The notes under the pieces are model-generated. The model was not told where the DNA came from, ran no database searches, and saw nothing but the letters and a program-made list of their open reading frames with translations. A DNA stretch of 64,000 bases from Bacillus sp. 2205SS5-2 (GTDB taxonomy: Bacteria > Bacillota > Bacilli > Bacillales > Bacillaceae_K), in the NCBI RefSeq assembly GCF_037024155.1, contig NZ_JAYKTS010000007.1, positions 62,001 through 126,000 of the forward strand. Reading direction: 5' to 3'. Made by a program: the position numbers and the translations under genes. Positions 53,856 to 62,259 of the stretch are shown here, in pieces (within the stretch, counting starts at the first letter, position 1; every line of letters begins with the position of its first letter).

Positions 53856-53892
53856 CAACGTATGATATGAACTTTCATATCATGCGTTTTTT
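53856..53892 (+). terminator. Terminator of the acyl-CoA carboxylase operon
   Basis: Stem AACG-ATGATATGAA / TTCATATCAT-CGTT, one mismatch, then T7. Confidence 0.88.
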
Positions 53893-54043
53893 TATTTATG
53901 CACAAGACAAAGAAAGCTAAATATGTCTATAATTAGAGTATTAAGAATAATTAAGAATCAATCAGGTCAAGTTTTTAGTAAGATTAATTGAATGAACGTC
54001 ATGGGTTCGTTACATTACCTATAGATTATAAAAAAGGAAGAGA

Positions 54044-54955
54044 ATGATGTTGAAAATTGCCATTGTTGGTTCTGGAGCGATTGGAATGCTCTATGCCGCG
54101 TATTTACAAGAAAGACATTCAGTTACCCTCTTTACCCGCAGACAAAATCAAGCTAAGCAATTGAATGAAAAAGGACTGACACTTACGGTTTCAGATACCT
54201 CTAGAAAAGTAAGGATTACAGCTATGCCGTTTTCTACAATGCTTCAACAAAATGACTTTGAGGTGGTGTTTATTACTGTAAAACAGTATCAACTCGATCA
54301 AATTCTCCCTACTCTTCACGACTTAGCTCCTGAGACGACGTTAATTTTTTTGCAAAATGGAATGAATCATTTGCAGAATTTGAGCAACCTTCCAGCTCGA
54401 AGTATTTTTGTTGGGACTGTGAGTCATGGAGCAACACGTCTTGATGATACGTCTGTATCTCATAGAGGGGAAGGGAAGACGAGCCTTTCCGTCTTTAAAG
54501 GAGAGAAGGACCCCGTTTATTCGTCCATAAATCTTTTTGAGAAGGAGTTCCCTTTTGAGTATGCGTCAAATTACAACACTCTTCTACTCGAGAAACTGGT
54601 TATCAATTCGGTAATCAATCCATTGACAGCGCTTTTTAAAGTCTCTAACGGTGAGTTAGTTGAGAATCCGCATTTTTTTTCAATTGCTCAGGATTTATAT
54701 AGGGAACTTGAGGTAGTGTTTGGGGATTTATCAGATCTATGTTCAATGGAGAAAATTGTTACTGTGTGTCAAAATACGTATCACAATCGTTCTTCCATGT
54801 TGGCAGATCTTGAGAACGGAAGGCAAACAGAAATCGATGCAATTCTTGGATTTGTTCTTCTACAAGCAGAAAAGAATAAGAGCACTCTTCACCTCATTCC
54901 GCTATTAGTGAAAAGTATTCAAGGAGAGGAGTTAAAGAGGGGGAAGCGAATATGA
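54044..54955 (+). CDS. panE: 2-dehydropantoate 2-reductase family protein (YlbQ)
   Basis: An NADP-dependent reductase of 303 residues that converts ketopantoate to pantoate for CoA synthesis. It has the dinucleotide motif GSGAIG (9-14), FLQNGMNHL, and the substrate-side lysine region LLEKLVINSVINPLTALF. It corresponds to ylbQ. AAAGGAAGAG precedes two ATG codons; the first is used here. Its stop codon overlaps the next start (ATGA). Confidence 0.9.
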   Translation: MMLKIAIVGSGAIGMLYAAYLQERHSVTLFTRRQNQAKQLNEKGLTLTVSDTSRKVRITAMPFSTMLQQNDFEVVFITVKQYQLDQILPTLHDLAPETTLIFLQNGMNHLQNLSNLPARSIFVGTVSHGATRLDDTSVSHRGEGKTSLSVFKGEKDPVYSSINLFEKEFPFEYASNYNTLLLEKLVINSVINPLTALFKVSNGELVENPHFFSIAQDLYRELEVVFGDLSDLCSMEKIVTVCQNTYHNRSSMLADLENGRQTEIDAILGFVLLQAEKNKSTLHLIPLLVKSIQGEELKRGKRI

Positions 54956-55338
54956 CACTTATTTTTTCATCTGTTGGTGGTTTTTTGGTTACGATGCCCT
55001 TTTTGGTGTATTTTTTTGTCTTTATTATTATGAAACAATCCACTAAGAACCACCGAAAAGCTGTTAATGTTGCGATTGATACATCAACAGTGTTTTTGTT
55101 CTTTTCTGTTCATTTTATCATTTTGACTATTTGGGAGCGTTCTTATATATGGTTGCTTGTGCTGATGATGCTAGTGATGGCAACCTTGTTCGTTTTGATG
55201 TATTGGAAAGTGAAAAAAGAAATAATATTTCCTAAATTATTTAAGGGATTATGGAGAGTGAGTTTTTTGTTGTTAAGCTTAGCATATGTTTTTTTGCTTT
55301 TATACGGGGTAGTGTCTAGAATTCTCATGACCATTTAA
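54952..55338 (+). CDS. DUF3397 membrane protein
   Basis: A 128-residue integral membrane protein with four helices (about 8-27, 45-62, 68-84 and 102-124), fitting the DUF3397 family of Bacilli. It overlaps panE by four bases, so translation is coupled. The next gene is bshC, 81 bp on. The function is unknown; the location between panE and bshC is typical for the family. Confidence 0.82.
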   Translation: MTLIFSSVGGFLVTMPFLVYFFVFIIMKQSTKNHRKAVNVAIDTSTVFLFFSVHFIILTIWERSYIWLLVLMMLVMATLFVLMYWKVKKEIIFPKLFKGLWRVSFLLLSLAYVFLLLYGVVSRILMTI

Positions 55339-55419
55339 GCAAGTTTTTTTCTTTTATTAATAGAGAATGCTATACTGATATTTAGCATTTTAGAAGCAAA
55401 GTAAAGGAGTTACAACACT

Positions 55420-57039
55420 ATGGAACTGGAGAAGTTCTCAATTCCGGCAACAAATCGTTTTGCCTCACTATACTTACACCAGGAAAAGCCTGTTACCGAT
55501 TATTTTCATTATGACCTAAGTCAATCTTCTCTTTATGAACAGAGGGTCAAAGACCTAGAGATGCGGGATTTTCAACGAAGAAAACTAGCAAAATGTATCG
55601 AAGATTATATGAACCCCTTTCCTTCGTCAGAAAAAGTGAATGATTCCTTACGGAAATTAAAAACAAATGGAGTTGTTGTGATAGGTGGCCAACAGGCCGG
55701 TCTCTTAACTGGTCCACTTTATTCTATACATAAGATTATTTCTATTATTGTGCTTGCCAAACAACAAGAGCAAGCGTTGAATGTACCAGTTATCCCAGTC
55801 TTTTGGATTGCTGGTGAGGACCACGATTATCAAGAGATTAATCATGTGTTTGCCTTTGATGAAGGAAAGTCTTTTAAACTGAGTTATCCGGAAAGCAACT
55901 TGGAAAAACAGATGGTCTCCTCGTTAGAATTTGATAAAGATAAAATGAGTAATTGGATTCGGTCCGTATTCGAGCACTTCGGCGAAACATTCTACACGAA
56001 TGATTTATTGAAGTTTATTGAAGTTGCGATTGAATCGACAACTTCAATCGTCGACTTGTTTAGTTATATTGTTATGGAACTTTTTAAAGATGAGGGACTA
56101 TTGATTATTGATTCTGCAAACCCATCATTACGTGAAATAGAAGCCCCTTTCTTTCGACAATTACTTGAAAAACATTCAGCCATTACGGGCAAACTTCTCC
56201 TTCAACAAACCCAAATCCAAGACGATGGATTTCAACCGATGATTGAAGCGTCCAAACAAAGTATGAATTTGTTTGTACAACATAAAGGAGAGCGGCTTTT
56301 GCTAGAGATGACTCCAAATGGGGGTGTAGGGAAAAATACTCAGATAAACTGGAGTATGGATCAGTTGCGTTTACTTTTAGAAGAGAGTCCTCATATGTTT
56401 AGTAATAATGTTGTTACTCGACCATTAATGCAGGAATGGTTATTTCCGACATTGGCCTTCATAGCAGGACCAGGGGAAATCGCTTATTGGGGAGAATTAA
56501 AGAAGAGCTTCGAAGAAATGGACTTAAAGATGCCTCCGATAGTCCCGAGGCAAAACATTACATTTGTAGAGCGGGAGATTCAACAGCTGTTAAGAGAACT
56601 TGATAAAGAAGCGGACTTGGTTATTCGTGACGGATTAAAGAAAGACAAAGCTGCGTTCATTGGAAGTATAAAAGATGAAGAGTTACAGACTTACCTTGAT
56701 CAAACAAAACAATTTCTTGCTCAACAGTATGAGAATATAACCTTGAGAGCTGAAACAATAGAAAAAGGCCTGATTCCGTTAGTTGAAAAGAATCTTGCAA
56801 TTCATCTTAATCAACTTCATTTTTTAGAGAACAAGATTGAAAAGAGTATTCTATTCAGAGAAAAGGTAGTTCTCGACAAATATGACCGGATTACTGCGGC
56901 ACTTCTTCCTGAGGATGCGCCACAAGAAAGAGTTTGGAATGTATTTTACTTTCTTAACAAATATGGAGAATCTTTTGTTACAGATTTGTTAGATTTACCT
57001 TACACATGGGACGGAACGCATAACTTGATTCATGTTTAA
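55420..57039 (+). CDS. bshC: Bacillithiol biosynthesis cysteine-adding enzyme BshC
   Basis: The enzyme adds cysteine to GlcN-malate, the last step of bacillithiol synthesis. The 539 residues show a Rossmann-like core with GGQQAGLLTGP (89-99) and WIAGEDHD (129-136), and a C-terminal coiled coil (about 380-490) for dimerisation. It corresponds to yllA of B. subtilis. AAAGGAGTT precedes the ATG. A terminator lies some 250 bp downstream, with no supported gene in between. Confidence 0.95.
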   Translation: MELEKFSIPATNRFASLYLHQEKPVTDYFHYDLSQSSLYEQRVKDLEMRDFQRRKLAKCIEDYMNPFPSSEKVNDSLRKLKTNGVVVIGGQQAGLLTGPLYSIHKIISIIVLAKQQEQALNVPVIPVFWIAGEDHDYQEINHVFAFDEGKSFKLSYPESNLEKQMVSSLEFDKDKMSNWIRSVFEHFGETFYTNDLLKFIEVAIESTTSIVDLFSYIVMELFKDEGLLIIDSANPSLREIEAPFFRQLLEKHSAITGKLLLQQTQIQDDGFQPMIEASKQSMNLFVQHKGERLLLEMTPNGGVGKNTQINWSMDQLRLLLEESPHMFSNNVVTRPLMQEWLFPTLAFIAGPGEIAYWGELKKSFEEMDLKMPPIVPRQNITFVEREIQQLLRELDKEADLVIRDGLKKDKAAFIGSIKDEELQTYLDQTKQFLAQQYENITLRAETIEKGLIPLVEKNLAIHLNQLHFLENKIEKSILFREKVVLDKYDRITAALLPEDAPQERVWNVFYFLNKYGESFVTDLLDLPYTWDGTHNLIHV

Positions 57040-57295
57040 TCAAGTTTGAGGGAGATGCCTGCGCATTTTATTCAAAGATTGAATTCGTATAAAATGTTGC
57101 TATTGAATTCAATTGTCGATATTCGTACTGTTTTCGTTCGGAAAAAATTCATAGAAATCATTCAAATTAATAGAAGATACCCATCTGTGAAAAGCAAGAA
57201 TTTTGCGGAAAAAGCGCTAATTAAAGAGGGTGTTCTTTCGTTCTTTTTCCATGTCATCCCGTTATAAACAAGTGAACTAGATCGGTGAAAAGATA

Positions 57296-57325
57296 AAAAC
57301 TTATCCACAAGTGGATAAGTTTTTT
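57296..57325 (+). terminator. Terminator downstream of bshC
   Basis: Stem AAAACTTATCCAC / GTGGATAAGTTTT with AA loop and T6. The 57040-57295 stretch before it holds only a 73-codon frame without a plausible ribosome site. Confidence 0.85.
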
Positions 57326-57336
57326 GTTTTACATAA

Positions 57337-57846
57337 GGCTGTTTTTGCAAAGATTGTGGCTTTTCGTTTCAGTTAATCATCTGTGATAGCTTTGTTTCGG
57401 GCATCATTCACGAAAAGTGGAAGTGGCTGCCCAGGGACGGCAGGCATCTGGCAGAACACGTAGTGAAGCCTGCTTCACGCAGTGGTCTGACAAATGCCCG
57501 AGTCCCTAGCCACCGCAGCTGGATCACGAAAAGCGGAAGTGGCTGCCCAGGGACGGCAGGCATCTGGCAGAACACGTAGTGAAGCCTGCTTCACGCAGTG
57601 GTCTGACAAATGCCCGAGTCCCTAGCCACCGCAGCTGGATCACGAAAAGCGGAAGTGGCTGCCCAGCGGCGTTAGGCAAATGAAGAACTCGGAGGTGATG
57701 CCTGCATCGCTGGAGGGTTATTCATTTGACCCCGAGCCGCAAGCCACTGCAGCTAGATCCGTCTGTTTTTGATAGAAATCAACAATGAAATGGAGGATTT
57801 AGTCAAAAATTAGATGAAAAAAGCCAGAATGTATACGAAAGGAGCC
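57337..57846 (+). repeat. GGCT MITE carrying three REP-like units (510 bp)
   Basis: The ends GGCTGTTTTTGCAAAGATTG and GAATGTATACGAAAGGAGCC are flanked by perfect TTACATAA repeats (57329-57336 and 57847-57854). The MITE is intact on both sides of an insertion between GCATCATT and CGTCTG. Confidence 0.93.
57409..57758 (+). repeat. REP-like palindromic units (116, 116 and 118 bp)
   Basis: Three directly repeated units start at 57409, 57525 and 57641, each opening CACGAAAAG(T/C)GGAAGTGGCT and closing CACTG/CCGCAGCT(G/A)GAT. The first two are nearly identical; the third is of the 118-bp type found at 15559. Internal complements (AGTGGCT/AGCCACC, CCAGGGAC/GTCCCT, GTGAAGC/GCTTCAC) allow long hairpins. 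Confidence 0.9.
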
Positions 57847-57880
57847 TTACATAAAAATGCCAAGATATTCACAAAAAGAA

Positions 57881-57927
57881 GTGGTGAAAAGTGGGGGGAT
57901 GTGGTAAAGTTATGGGTGAAAGTGGGG
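57881..57927 (+). promoter_or_regulatory. Phased GTGG array, probable MraZ operator
   Basis: GTGG occurs at 57881, 57891 and 57901, exactly 10 bp apart, then TGGG at 57913 and GTGGG at 57922. MraZ represses the dcw operon by binding tandem TGGG-type repeats just upstream of mraZ, so this is its likely site. Confidence 0.7.
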
Positions 57928-57934
57928 GTAGCTT

Positions 57935-58366
57935 ATGTTCATGGGAGAATACCATCATTCGATTGATCAAAAGGGACGACTTATTGTTCCCGCGAAATTC
58001 CGTGACCACTTAGGTGATTCTTTTGTGATAACTCGTGGATTGGACCAATGTTTGTTTGGATATCCTCAGGATGAATGGAAGCTACTAGAAGAAAAGTTAA
58101 AAGTATTACCACTTACGAAGAAAGATGCTCGTGCTTTTACTCGATTTTTCTTTTCAGGTGCTACAGAGTGCGAATTGGACAAGCAGGGAAGAATTAATTT
58201 GCCGTCAACTCTCACAACGTATGCGAAACTTGAAAAAGAGTGTGTGGTTCTTGGTGTTTCCAATCGAATTGAGATTTGGAGTAAGACATTATGGGAAGAC
58301 TACTTTACACAATCAGAGGACTCCTTTGCAGAGCTTGCCGAAAATATGATTGGAATTGATATTTAA
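57935..58366 (+). CDS. mraZ: Transcriptional regulator MraZ
   Basis: A 143-residue protein with two swapped-hairpin AbrB-like domains: [23 protein letters not shown] and [18 protein letters not shown], each with the DxKGR core. It controls the division and cell-wall (dcw) cluster and, in other bacteria, can inhibit RsmH. Length equals B. subtilis MraZ. GTGGGGGTAGC lies before the ATG. It starts a close-packed operon: mraZ, rsmH, ftsL, pbpB. Confidence 0.96.
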   Translation: MFMGEYHHSIDQKGRLIVPAKFRDHLGDSFVITRGLDQCLFGYPQDEWKLLEEKLKVLPLTKKDARAFTRFFFSGATECELDKQGRINLPSTLTTYAKLEKECVVLGVSNRIEIWSKTLWEDYFTQSEDSFAELAENMIGIDI

Positions 58367-58398
58367 GGCGAATTATTCGATTGGAAAGGTTGAAAAAC

Positions 58399-59334
58399 AT
58401 GTTTACTCATACAACAGTGTTATTAAAAGAGACAGTAGATGGTTTACACGTTAAGCCAAATGGGATTTATGTGGATTGTACGTTAGGCGGAGCAGGTCAT
58501 AGTGAATACTTACTTTCTCAACTAAATCCAGATGGACATTTATTTGCTTTCGATCAAGATGAAACGGCCCTTAATTATGCCAAGATGAAATTAGCTCCTT
58601 ATGAAGCTAAAGTGACTTTCATTCAGTCGAATTTCCAGCATATTAAAAGAGAATTAAATGATAGAGGAATTGAAAAAGTTGATGGGATTTTATATGATCT
58701 TGGAGTTTCATCTCCTCAGTTAGATACCCCCGAGCGTGGATTTAGCTACCATCATGATGCCCCGTTAGATATGCGAATGGACCTTGAAGGAGATGTGTCT
58801 GCTTTTGATGTGGTGAACGAGTGGTCATACGAGAAGCTCGTTCGAATCTTCTTTCAGTATGGAGAAGAAAAATTTTCTAAACAAATTGCCCGGAAAATTG
58901 AAGCAGCTCGAGAACTAGCTCCGATTAATACCACAGGAGAATTGGTGGATTTAATAAAAGAGGGAATACCCGCTCCAGCAAGGCGAAAAGGTGGCCATCC
59001 AGCGAAAAGAGTCTTTCAGGCAATTCGAATTGCAGTAAATAATGAATTGGGTGTTTTTGAAGATTCTATTAAGCAGGCTATTGATCTCCTGAAAAAAAAC
59101 GGAAGAATCAGTGTAATTACTTTCCATTCATTAGAAGACCGAATTTGTAAATCGGTATTTAGAGATTTAGCAAAAGGTCCAGATCTTCCGCCGGGTTTAC
59201 CCATCATACCTGAAGGGTATCAGCCAACAGTAAAGCTCGTAACCAGAAAGCCGATTTTACCCTCGGAAGAAGAGTTAGAGAGCAATAATCGGGCTCGGTC
59301 TGCAAAGTTAAGAATTGCAGAAAAAAATAAATGA
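58399..59334 (+). CDS. rsmH: 16S rRNA (cytosine1402-N4)-methyltransferase RsmH
   Basis: The enzyme methylates N4 of C1402 in 16S rRNA. The 311 residues show [13 protein letters not shown], the SAM loop [25 protein letters not shown] and a C-terminal LPPGLP/RKPI segment of the MraW family. The ATG at 58399 matches the B. subtilis start; the TTG at 58381 is less likely. It is 32 bp after mraZ. Confidence 0.96.
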   Translation: MFTHTTVLLKETVDGLHVKPNGIYVDCTLGGAGHSEYLLSQLNPDGHLFAFDQDETALNYAKMKLAPYEAKVTFIQSNFQHIKRELNDRGIEKVDGILYDLGVSSPQLDTPERGFSYHHDAPLDMRMDLEGDVSAFDVVNEWSYEKLVRIFFQYGEEKFSKQIARKIEAARELAPINTTGELVDLIKEGIPAPARRKGGHPAKRVFQAIRIAVNNELGVFEDSIKQAIDLLKKNGRISVITFHSLEDRICKSVFRDLAKGPDLPPGLPIIPEGYQPTVKLVTRKPILPSEEELESNNRARSAKLRIAEKNK

Positions 59335-59366
59335 TAGCGAAAATGGAGGAGAGAGGGGAAATCTAA

Positions 59367-59732
59367 ATGAGTAATCTTGCGAGAAAATATCAAGATCAAA
59401 CCGTCACTCATGTTCAACCATCTAAACAACCAACCTCAAAACCCCGAGTTGCAAAAAGATTGTTTACAGCCGGAGAAAAACTACTTTTCTCGATTCTAAT
59501 TGCCATTGTCAGTTTTTTGGCTGTTCAAATAGTGACTACTCAGGCAGCGATTTATGAGGTGAATAAAGGCATTCAAGAGGTGGAATCCTCGATTGAATCA
59601 CAACAAAAGGTTAATGAAAATCTTAAAGTTCAAATAGGTGAACTAAGCGAGTATGACCGAATTTTAGAAAAAGCAAAGCGGTCAGGATTAGATTTAAAGG
59701 AAGAAAATATTAAGGTTGTTGAATCACGATGA
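59367..59732 (+). CDS. ftsL: Cell-division protein FtsL
   Basis: A 121-residue bitopic division protein. The cytoplasmic N-terminus (about 1-36) contains basic and Pro/Gln residues, the single membrane helix covers about 39-57, and the extracellular leucine-zipper-like coiled coil (about 65-110, VESSIESQQKVNENLKVQIGEL) pairs with DivIC. GGAGGAGAGGGG precedes the ATG. Its end overlaps pbpB by four bases. Confidence 0.92.
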   Translation: MSNLARKYQDQTVTHVQPSKQPTSKPRVAKRLFTAGEKLLFSILIAIVSFLAVQIVTTQAAIYEVNKGIQEVESSIESQQKVNENLKVQIGELSEYDRILEKAKRSGLDLKEENIKVVESR

Positions 59733-61933
59733 TGAAGAGAAGAGTTGCGAGGAAAATAGGAGCAGGAATATTGTTTTCGATATTCGGTCTGCTCTTTTTT
59801 TTATTAATTGTTAGGTTTGTAACTATACAAGTAACAGGAGAAGTGGAAGGCCGAGTGCTTTCTGCTGAAGCGGCAGAGAAATATGCGAAAAACCGCATAT
59901 TGGAATCAAAACGCGGAACGATTTACGATCAAAATGGTCAAGTGATAGCAGAAGAATCCACTTCCTACAAATTAATTGCGGTTTTAGATAGTTCTTTAAC
60001 AGCAGATATTGAGAACCCAAATCATGTGACGGATCCACGAAAAACTGCTGAGATTTTATCTCAATATATTGAGATGAGCGAAACCGGAATTTTTGCGCGT
60101 TTAACAAAAAAAGGTGCAAAACAAGTTGAGTTTGGGGCTGCTGGAAGGGACATTCCTTCTTTCATTAAAAATGAATTAGCTGAGAAGAACCTTCCGGGAA
60201 TTTCATTTATTGAAGAATCAAAACGCTTCTATCCAAATGGTACATTTGCCTCTCACTTAATTGGATTTGTAATGAGCGAAGAAGTCGACGGCAAGATGGT
60301 CACGTCAGGGAAGATGGGGATAGAAAGCAGCTTGAACGACATGCTCTCGGGTGTAGACGGAAAAATTCAATATGATTCGGATAAATGGGGGTATCTTCTT
60401 CCAAACGGAGAAGAATTAATGACTCCACCTCAGGATGGGTTTGATGTTCATTTAACACTTGAAAACAAAATTCAGACCTTTTTAGAAGACGCCTTGAGCC
60501 GAGTTGAGGCAGAGTATAAACCAGAAAAAATGATCGCTATTGTCGCAGACCCAAAAACAGGCGAGATTTTAGGAATGGGTCAGCGTCCAACCTTTCATCC
60601 TGATACAAGGATTGGGTTAGATAATTGGAAGAATGAAGTTGTCGAAGCTTCCATTGAACCTGGTTCGACGATGAAATCATTTTCTTTAGCTGCAGCTGTT
60701 GACTCAGGTTCGTTCAACCCAAATGCAACGTATCAATCGGGTACCTATTATGTTGGGGACGTACCAATTCGGGATCATAACTACGGAAATGGTTGGGGCG
60801 TAATCACGTTTCTTGAAGGTGTGCAACATTCTTCTAACGTTGCCTTTGCGTATTTGCTGGAATTAATGGGCGAAGAAACTTACCGTGAATATTTAGATCG
60901 TTTTCATTTTGGTGTGCCAACAGGAATTGAATTACCGAATGAAGCATCAGGTCAAATACTCTATCATTACCCAATAGAGAAAGTGACCACCGTCTTTGGG
61001 CAAGGAACAACATTGACACCGCTGCAAATTATACAAGCGGAATCGGCAATCGCAAATGATGGAAAAATGATGAAGCCCTATGTCATTCGAAAAGTTGTGA
61101 ACCCTAGCTCCAATGAAATTGTTAAGGAAAACAAACCTACTGTTGTTGGAGAACCTATTTCACCTGAATCAGCTAAATTAGTTCGTGAATACCTTGAAAC
61201 GACTGTGACCTCTCCTGATGGGACTGGGAAATATTTTGATATTGAAGGTTATCAAGTTTCAGGGAAGTCAGGGACCGCACAAATTGCAGATCCTAATACC
61301 GGGAAATATCTAGATAAAAGTGGATCAAGAACAGATTACTTGTTTTCTTTCCTGGGGATGGCTCCGTCAGAGGATCCACAGTTGATCGTGTATGTTGCGA
61401 TTCAACAACCGAATTTTCCTGGTGATGAATTTGGTTCTATTCCAGTGTCGAAGGTGTTTAATCCTGTAATGCAAAACTCTTTAAAATACTTAAACATTGA
61501 ACCTGATGAGTCTGTTGATACGAATGAAGTCACTATTCCAGACATTCAGCGACGCTCGGTTAAAGATATCTCGAAAAAACTAACTGACCTTTCATTAGAG
61601 CCAGTTATTATTGGGAAAGGCTCAACGATTAAAGACGTCTATCCAAGTAGTGGGGAGAAGGTTCTATCCGGAGAAAAAGTGATTATCAAAACAGAAGGTG
61701 AGGCTATCATTCCCGATATGACGGGTTGGGCATTGCGTGATGTATTAAAAGTAGTGAACGCAACGGGACTACGCTTTAATATGACCGGAAGTGGTTTCGT
61801 CGTAAAGCAGAATTTAGCTAGTCAATCAACTATACAAAAAGGAGATTTGTTGACAGTAACCCTAGAAACACCTCTGCAAAGTATGCAAAATTCAAGTAGT
61901 GAAGTAGATTTGGAGTCTGCTCCACTTAACTAA
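59729..61933 (+). CDS. pbpB: Penicillin-binding protein 2B (septal transpeptidase)
   Basis: A class B PBP of 734 residues that cross-links septal peptidoglycan together with FtsW. It has a membrane helix (about 12-35), a dimerisation domain starting RGTIYDQNGQ, and a transpeptidase domain with STMK (313-316, nucleophile Ser313), SSN (368-370) and KSGT (513-516). Two PASTA domains follow (from about 595 and 665) and a short Ser-rich tail. The ATG overlaps the ftsL stop. A terminator separates it from spoVD. Confidence 0.95.
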   Translation: MMKRRVARKIGAGILFSIFGLLFFLLIVRFVTIQVTGEVEGRVLSAEAAEKYAKNRILESKRGTIYDQNGQVIAEESTSYKLIAVLDSSLTADIENPNHVTDPRKTAEILSQYIEMSETGIFARLTKKGAKQVEFGAAGRDIPSFIKNELAEKNLPGISFIEESKRFYPNGTFASHLIGFVMSEEVDGKMVTSGKMGIESSLNDMLSGVDGKIQYDSDKWGYLLPNGEELMTPPQDGFDVHLTLENKIQTFLEDALSRVEAEYKPEKMIAIVADPKTGEILGMGQRPTFHPDTRIGLDNWKNEVVEASIEPGSTMKSFSLAAAVDSGSFNPNATYQSGTYYVGDVPIRDHNYGNGWGVITFLEGVQHSSNVAFAYLLELMGEETYREYLDRFHFGVPTGIELPNEASGQILYHYPIEKVTTVFGQGTTLTPLQIIQAESAIANDGKMMKPYVIRKVVNPSSNEIVKENKPTVVGEPISPESAKLVREYLETTVTSPDGTGKYFDIEGYQVSGKSGTAQIADPNTGKYLDKSGSRTDYLFSFLGMAPSEDPQLIVYVAIQQPNFPGDEFGSIPVSKVFNPVMQNSLKYLNIEPDESVDTNEVTIPDIQRRSVKDISKKLTDLSLEPVIIGKGSTIKDVYPSSGEKVLSGEKVIIKTEGEAIIPDMTGWALRDVLKVVNATGLRFNMTGSGFVVKQNLASQSTIQKGDLLTVTLETPLQSMQNSSSEVDLESAPLN

Positions 61934-61961
61934 AAGCTGCCTTTCATTAGGTAGCTTTTTT
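61932..61961 (+). terminator. Terminator after pbpB
   Basis: Stem AAAAGCTGCCT / AGGTAGCTTTT (one mismatch) with T6. Confidence 0.85.
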
Positions 61962-62086
61962 GCTTGGATATTAGTGAGGGTGAGGTCATTACAAGGTTGG
62001 GCGGACGGTTATAAATTTCTATATGTAGATGCGGCTTCTAGAGGCTTAAGGCATGTGTAACTACATAGGATCTACTCCGTGAAAAG

Positions 62087-62130
62087 CCATTTGTCTAGCA
62101 CGCCAGGGAAACTACTTCCACTTTTCGTTA
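62087..62130 (-). repeat. Remnant of a REP-like unit upstream of spoVD
   Basis: On the minus strand TAACGAAAAGTGGAAGTAG ... CCCTGGCGTG ... GACAAATGG follows the REP unit of 57409 with internal deletions. The rest of the 61963-62204 gap holds nothing recognised. Confidence 0.5.
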
Positions 62131-62204
62131 GTCTAGTTGTTTTGCTGTTTTTTGTCTTCGACGAATAGTGTTTCACAGTATCGGTAACTTACACCGTTCC
62201 TTTT

Positions 62205-62233
62205 TCATATCTCATTTGGTACAAGCATATATT
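62205..62233 (+). promoter_or_regulatory. Sigma-E-type promoter of spoVD
   Basis: TCATATC (62205-62211), a 14-bp spacer, CATATATT (62226-62233) are close to the sigma-E consensus KMATATT-N14-CATACAMT. It lies 27 bases before the spoVD ATG; B. subtilis spoVD is a sigma-E gene. Confidence 0.62.
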
Positions 62234-62259
62234 GAACTGATAGGATGAGGAGGGACAAG

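Noticed and set aside
57046-57267. A 73-codon plus-strand frame after bshC.
   Set aside because: TTG start without a proper ribosome site, AT-biased composition and no recognisable domain.
57409-57758. Regular 116-118-bp direct repeats looked like a CRISPR array.
   Set aside because: Units follow each other without variable spacers, are too long, and no cas genes are present.
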